From: Acinetobacter dispersus
GTDB taxonomy: Bacteria > Pseudomonadota > Gammaproteobacteria > Pseudomonadales > Moraxellaceae
Direction: 5' to 3'
NCBI RefSeq assembly: GCF_009884975.1
Contig: NZ_CP041970.1
Location: 806,001-870,000 of the forward strand
Length of the DNA: 64,000 nt
Shown: positions 62,844 through 64,000 of the stretch, piece after piece
Numbering within the stretch: position 1 is the first letter of the stretch
Layout: every line of letters starts with the position of its first letter
Made by a program: the position numbers and the translations under genes
Notes under the pieces: generated by a model
Databases searched by the model: none
What the model saw: only the letters and a program-made list of their open reading frames with translations
What the model was told of the DNA's origin: nothing

Positions 62844-62864
62844 TTATTAGGCGGAAAGACTTCC
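62844..62864 (-). repeat. Prophage intergenic leader repeat, copy A
   Basis: TTATTAGGCGGAAAGACTTCC, identical to copy B. It lies between gpG and the protease gene; a GCTGG/CCAGC hairpin separates it from the start codon. Confidence 0.65.
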
Positions 62865-62873
62865 GTTTATTTT

Positions 62874-63368
62874 TTATGGGTTAAAAATTTTCTGCCAATA
62901 ATGGTCTACGTCTAAAAAAACCTCACGTTCAGCTTCAGGTTGAAGAATGCCATTTGTATCCATTGGCATATATGGACGTGCAGGAATATCACCGAATGGT
63001 ATTGGTGCTCCGCGACTTGTTTTACCCGATGCGCCTTGCTTAATCCCGAAATGCATTGCTGCTGCATATGGCATGTTATTGCTGATTATTGCTTCATCTT
63101 GAGTATGGCTGGTCACAACTCTGGCTCTTAAATTTCCTGAAGCCTGCAAAACACCACTGTATTTAATACCTTTGTATTCATAGATTTTAAGCGTAGTAAT
63201 TGATCGTCCAGCCCATTCAGGGCGACCACCTTTTTCAAAATTATCATCCGTTACGGTTGCAAATGTTCCTGCAATCGCAGCAGCCAATGGGCTTGTATCA
63301 AACAATCGCTCAGCTACTTGGTGTAGCCGATCTATTAACGCCTGATCATTGATTTTGATAGTGCTCAT
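62874..63368 (-). CDS. Mu gpG-like virion morphogenesis protein
   Basis: 164 residues. RPEWAGRSITTLKIYEYKGI, SGVLQASGNLRARVVTSH and DIPARPYMPMD match the Phage_tail_S/gpG family, which acts in tail completion or head-tail joining. Confidence 0.9.
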   Translation of the reverse strand: MSTIKINDQALIDRLHQVAERLFDTSPLAAAIAGTFATVTDDNFEKGGRPEWAGRSITTLKIYEYKGIKYSGVLQASGNLRARVVTSHTQDEAIISNNMPYAAAMHFGIKQGASGKTSRGAPIPFGDIPARPYMPMDTNGILQPEAEREVFLDVDHYWQKIFNP

Positions 63369-63387
63369 AAATTATACTGTTCCTAAC

Positions 63388-63458
63388 AAGGCGGTAGTTT
63401 CCTAATAGAAAGGTTACGGTTCATTCAGTATTATGACGTGCAAGTCGTCCACCGCCTT
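63388..63458 (-). other. Structured intergenic region before gpG
   Basis: AAGGCGGT (63388-63395) and ACCGCCTT (63451-63458) are perfect complements that close a 55-base loop with smaller internal stems. On the minus strand the proximal arm reads GGAAACTACCGCCT, resembling the leader repeat motif GGAAG..TTTCCGCCT. The distal arm overlaps the preceding stop codon. Confidence 0.35.
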
Positions 63459-64000
63459 TATCTTATAACCTCATAAAAATTAGCATTAAGCCCATCAACA
63501 ATTGCTTTCTTCTGAACTTTAAAAATACTCACAATCTCCATCACACCATCTTTTGAGCGTATTGAAAGCTTTAAAAATTCATCTGTGTATTCTGTTAGGT
63601 CTTCCTTCATTACAGGCAACAGATACAACATGCTTTCATTACTCACATCCCACAAAACACGGTCAAGCTGAATGATGTCTGTTGGTAAAACAAGCCATTC
63701 AACCAATGTGGGTGCATTACCAGCCGCACCATGACGTTTAGCTTTTTGACCTACAAGTAAATGATCTGAAATAGTAAGAATTGGGCTTTCTACAGCAACA
63801 TTCTTTTTAGCCAAAAATTTAATATCACGCATATCAATAACACCAACAGTGCTGGTCTTATTTTGCTGTTTGCCAAAACTGATGGCGTTTTTAACAAAAG
63901 CTTCATGCGCTTTAAGTCGAGGCGGACTCAATAACATTTCTTGAACTTGCTGCAAACCCTTCTCAGCACCAAGCAGATCGGCTGCTCGCTTAGCCAACTC
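63458..64000 (-). CDS. Phage protein at the gpF position, C-terminal part (partial)
   Basis: The frame is open to the right edge of the window, so the start is outside. About 180 residues are visible. In Mu the gene before G is F, a minor head protein; this segment does not show the classic gpF core, and may be a C-terminal extension. The segment VIDMRDIKFLAKKNVAVESP and the conserved VLWDVSNESMLYLLP look like a small alpha/beta domain, possibly nuclease- or ART-like as in polyvalent phage proteins, but this is only a guess. Confidence 0.6.
   Translation of the reverse strand, partial: ELAKRAADLLGAEKGLQQVQEMLLSPPRLKAHEAFVKNAISFGKQQNKTSTVGVIDMRDIKFLAKKNVAVESPILTISDHLLVGQKAKRHGAAGNAPTLVEWLVLPTDIIQLDRVLWDVSNESMLYLLPVMKEDLTEYTDEFLKLSIRSKDGVMEIVSIFKVQKKAIVDGLNANFYEVIR

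Larger units (their letters stand above)
47162..64000 (-). mobile_element. Mu-like prophage, late (head and tail) half
   Basis: From 47296 to the right window edge all genes lie on the minus strand and follow the Mu late gene order from the gpF region to the tail fibre. The fibre end of Mu is next to its right end, and here the fibre gene is 134 bases from the proposed terminus. Early genes (repressor, transposase A and B, lysis, terminase, portal) must lie to the right of the window. No invertase, mom-like or fibre-assembly gene follows the fibre gene. Confidence 0.93.

Overview
The window looks like a chromosomal segment of a gammaproteobacterium, most probably Acinetobacter. The reasons are the A+T-rich DNA, a monocistronic acnB, a lipase/foldase pair, a BauDCEB-like iron-siderophore importer, a coq7-type ubiquinone hydroxylase and many small lipoproteins of the kind common in that genus. 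This assignment rests on recognising protein families; no database search was possible. No tRNA, rRNA, CRISPR array or insertion sequence was seen.

Left part (1 to about 31 kb): mostly housekeeping genes with small accessory islands. A minus-strand group (1-4307) holds an oxygenase, an ABC ATPase and permease of the NitT/TauT class, a 2[4Fe-4S] ferredoxin and a U32/TrhP-like tRNA hydroxylation protein. Next come a glycine-zipper protein, a YiaA-like membrane protein and prfA-prmC. A second, incomplete NitT/TauT importer (permease plus binding protein, no ATPase) is followed by a PaiB-like protein, two AraC-family regulators, an SDR dehydrogenase, and an extracellular lipase with its membrane foldase. 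The lipase promoter carries a pair of direct repeats 21 bp apart, typical of AraC-type operators. Then follow a MoeB/ThiF adenylyltransferase, a UbiB-type kinase, folB-folK, coq7, an LplT-like transporter and the tamA-tamB envelope assembly pair.

Middle part (31 to 47 kb): small exported proteins, acnB with a terminator-like leader hairpin, and a SUMF1-like lipoprotein. An isolated, strongly A+T-rich gene (36925-38049) looks like a membrane-anchored abortive-infection protein and is the best candidate for a phage-defence gene here. After it come a DASS anion transporter, a voltage-gated-like K+ channel, a Fur-box-preceded iron-siderophore ABC operon, a YjdF-like membrane protein and an MFS exporter.

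Right part (47162 to 64000): the late half of a Mu-like prophage, transcribed leftward and truncated by the window edge. Gene order follows Mu: gpF-region end, gpG, protease with nested scaffold, gp33-position protein, major head T, gp36, gp37, sheath, tube, gp41 plus frameshift partner, tape measure, N, P, gp45-48, tail tip and fibre genes. The host/prophage junction can be placed at 47162, where a Mu-like TG terminus is followed by two GAGATAATT boxes exactly 22 bp apart. Unusual features are a tail sheath split into three reading frames with a GGGAAAG slippery sequence at the first break, and a repeated intergenic leader element (three copies) followed by hairpins at the start codons of the protease, tube and gpN genes. 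The prophage sits just downstream of a Fur-box promoter that now fires into it.
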